DNA of 43,866 bases from Clostridiales bacterium (GTDB taxonomy: Bacteria; Bacillota; Clostridia; Christensenellales; Aristaeellaceae): contig SVGL01000018.1 in NCBI GenBank assembly GCA_015056325.1, forward strand, positions 1 to 43,866. Direction: 5' to 3'. Both the position numbers and the translations under genes were made by a program. Position 1 is the first letter of the stretch. The number at the start of each line of letters is the position of its first letter. A model generated the notes under the pieces. It searched no databases, was not told the origin of the DNA, and saw only the letters and a program-made list of their open reading frames with translations. This document shows positions 42,826 through 43,866 of the stretch, piece by piece.

Positions 42826-42854
42826 TTGACAGCAGGTTTGCTGTGTGGTATCAT
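42826..42854 (+). promoter_or_regulatory. rplU: rplU operon promoter flanked by an inverted repeat
   Basis: Perfect TTGACA (42826-42831), a 17-base spacer and TATCAT (42849-42854). An 8-base inverted repeat, AAACCTGC (42809-42816) and GCAGGTTT (42832-42839), straddles the -35 box. It may be an operator or the terminator of the HAD gene. Confidence 0.8.
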
Positions 42855-42860
42855 AAATGC

Positions 42861-42939
42861 TGGCCGCTCAGGAGAGGTCTGTCAATGTGCATCTGCACAA
42901 CCTCAAATCCTGGCGAGTAATAATAGGAGGTGCTTTTGC
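42861..42939 (+). ncRNA. L21-type ribosomal protein leader
   Basis: The ~79-base leader from the expected transcript start to the rplU start folds as three stacked stems: CAGGA/TCCTG (42869-42873 with 42908-42912), GAGGT/ACCTC (42874-42878 with 42900-42904) and GTGC-ATCT-GCAC (42887-42898). Position and size match the L21 leader element known upstream of rplU in Firmicutes, which is thought to bind L21 and set operon output. The match is by position and fold only. Confidence 0.6.
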
Positions 42940-43248
42940 ATGTACGCTATCATCAGCGCCGGCAACAAGCAGTACCGCGTGTCTCAGGGTGAGACCATTT
43001 ACATCGACAAGGTGAACCAGGAAGACGGTTCCACCATTTCCTTCGACGTTCTGATGGTCGAGAACAATGGTGAGATCAAGGTCGGCAACCCCACTGTCGC
43101 CGGTGCGACTGTTGAGGGCAAGGTCGTCGCTCAGGTCAAGGGCGAGAAGATCATGATCTACAAGTACAAGTCCAAGAAGAACTACCACCGCCGTCAGGGC
43201 CATCGTCAGCCCTACACCAAGGTGGAGATCACCGCGATCAACGCCTGA
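42940..43248 (+). CDS. rplU: 50S ribosomal protein L21
   Basis: A 102-aa L21 with typical MYAIISAGNKQYRVSQGE start, DVLMVENNG, and the basic IYKYKSKKNYHRRQGHRQPY end that contacts 23S rRNA. AGGAGG about 9 bases before the ATG at 42940 fixes the start. It is the first gene in the conserved rplU-prp-rpmA operon, with its stop codon overlapping the prp start by one base. It is preceded by a leader and a strong promoter. Codon use is strongly biased, as expected for a highly expressed gene. Confidence 0.98.
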   Translation: MYAIISAGNKQYRVSQGETIYIDKVNQEDGSTISFDVLMVENNGEIKVGNPTVAGATVEGKVVAQVKGEKIMIYKYKSKKNYHRRQGHRQPYTKVEITAINA

Positions 43249-43586
43249 TGACCAGGTGTACGCTCTTTGTGGACAGCGCCTCCCGCATCAAAGGATTCTC
43301 CGTCAAAGGACATTCCGGGTATGCTGAGGAAGGCAGCGACATCGTCTGCGCAGGCATTTCCGCATTGGTGATTACCACGGAAAATGCCCTCTGTCAGCTG
43401 GTGAAGCTCTCCCCTGCCGAACGCGGCGGTGAGGACGGCTTCGTGGAAGTGATGCTTCCTGAGAAGATGGCGGAATCGCAGATGCACGATGCACAGCTGC
43501 TGCTCTCTGCGCTCCACATCGGGCTTGAGAATATCGCACAGGCTTACCCCGACTATGTACGCCTCACCACCCGCAGGGTACGGTGA
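43248..43586 (+). CDS. prp: Ribosomal-processing cysteine protease Prp
   Basis: A 112-aa protease that removes the N-terminal extension of ribosomal protein L27 in Firmicutes and relatives. The diagnostic block is GHSGYAEEGSDIVCAGISAL, with catalytic His22 and Cys34 at the same numbers as in the Staphylococcus enzyme. The C-terminal region (LLLSALHIGLENIAQAYPDYV) matches family length. Its ATG overlaps the rplU stop (TGATG), so translation is coupled. The target L27, with a matching cleavage site, is encoded next. Confidence 0.95.
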   Translation: MTRCTLFVDSASRIKGFSVKGHSGYAEEGSDIVCAGISALVITTENALCQLVKLSPAERGGEDGFVEVMLPEKMAESQMHDAQLLLSALHIGLENIAQAYPDYVRLTTRRVR

Positions 43587-43622
43587 GAAAACAACACCAT
43601 TCTGAATCGGAGGATAAATACC

Positions 43623-43866
43623 ATGATGAAGATGAATCTTCAGCTGTTCGCTCACAAGAAGGGCGTGGGTTCTACCCGTAACGGCCGCGACAGCGAATCC
43701 AAGCGTCTTGGCCCGAAGCGTGCTGACGGCCAGTACTCCCTGGCTGGCAACATCCTGGTGCGCCAGCGCGGCACCAAGATCCACCCCGGCAAGAACGTGG
43801 GCATCGGCAAGGACGACACCCTGTTCGCTCTGGTCAATGGTATCGTGCGCTTCGAGCGTCTGGGCC
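43623..43866 (+). CDS. rpmA: 50S ribosomal protein L27 (3' partial)
   Basis: The first 81 codons of L27, cut by the right edge. The sequence [21 protein letters not shown] has the N-terminal extension found in Firmicutes, with the Prp cleavage site between Phe9 and Ala10 (43649/43650). The mature start AHKKG follows. Downstream, [21 protein letters not shown] is typical L27. GGAGG at 43609-43613 sets the start; the ATGs at 43623, 43626 and 43632 are all possible, with 43623 at 9-base spacing. L27 contacts the peptidyl-transferase centre with its processed N-terminus. Confidence 0.97.
   Translation, partial: MMKMNLQLFAHKKGVGSTRNGRDSESKRLGPKRADGQYSLAGNILVRQRGTKIHPGKNVGIGKDDTLFALVNGIVRFERLG

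Overview
The window looks like chromosomal sequence from an anaerobic Clostridia-class Firmicute, probably a gut or rumen fibre degrader. The evidence is GC-rich DNA with strong AGGAGG ribosome-binding sites, the rplU-prp-rpmA order with a cleavable L27 leader peptide, neighbourhoods conserved with Bacillus (yerC-pcrA-ligA, deoB-punA-dacF, scpA-scpB), a type III glutamine synthetase, two candidate sporulation-related genes and a cytoplasmic hemicellulose pathway. Genus cannot be read from the sequence. No phage, insertion sequence, CRISPR array, rRNA or tRNA was seen, and no gene-free stretch exceeds 300 bases.

Layout. 1-2451: end of a KDPG/KHG aldolase fused to a VOC-like domain, then 2-keto-3-deoxygluconate kinase and a small flavin split-barrel protein. 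2458-4082 (minus): PadR regulator with an operator-like promoter, followed by a DUF4097 protein that lacks a membrane anchor. 4212-9293: envelope genes (small membrane protein, polymer-sugar dehydratase, UppP, D,D-carboxypeptidase) and a DUF2695 protein. 9461-12293: a UBA-like membrane protein and a two-component system. 12334-16939: a cysteine-rich protein, a copper-chaperone-like protein, GNAT, ScpB/ScpA/M50 protease and a GerQ-like protein. 16936-21504 (minus): yerC-pcrA-ligA. 21701-23782: glnN. 23840-33181: hemicellulose block (GH39, MBL-fold hydrolase, GH67 alpha-glucuronidase, a large GH2 enzyme) interrupted by cysS. 33402-38068: class I glutamine-amidotransferase-like hydrolase, DUF2441, ATP-grasp, YchF and a methyltransferase. 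38104-42791: deoB-punA-SDR-dacF and a HAD phosphatase. 42940-43866: rplU-prp-rpmA, cut by the right edge.

How the genes work together. GH67 would free (methyl)glucuronic acid from imported xylo-oligosaccharides, GH39 would cut xylose, and GH2 would remove another sugar. All three lack signal peptides, so they should act in the cytoplasm. Uronic acids would end as KDG, which the kinase and aldolase at the left edge turn into pyruvate and glyceraldehyde-3-phosphate. DeoB and PunA recycle nucleosides. UppP, the sugar dehydratase and two carboxypeptidases serve the wall and surface polymers.

No unmistakably new system is present. The best leads are a 68-base dispersed repeat whose two copies sit directly after stop codons and show compensatory hairpin changes, a perfect inverted repeat that buries a ribosome-binding site, an unexplained structured intergenic segment near 34.8 kb, the aldolase-VOC fusion, the soluble DUF4097 protein, and the cysteine-rich protein. 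Coordinates of sites were read by eye. Family calls come from recognised motifs, not from searches.
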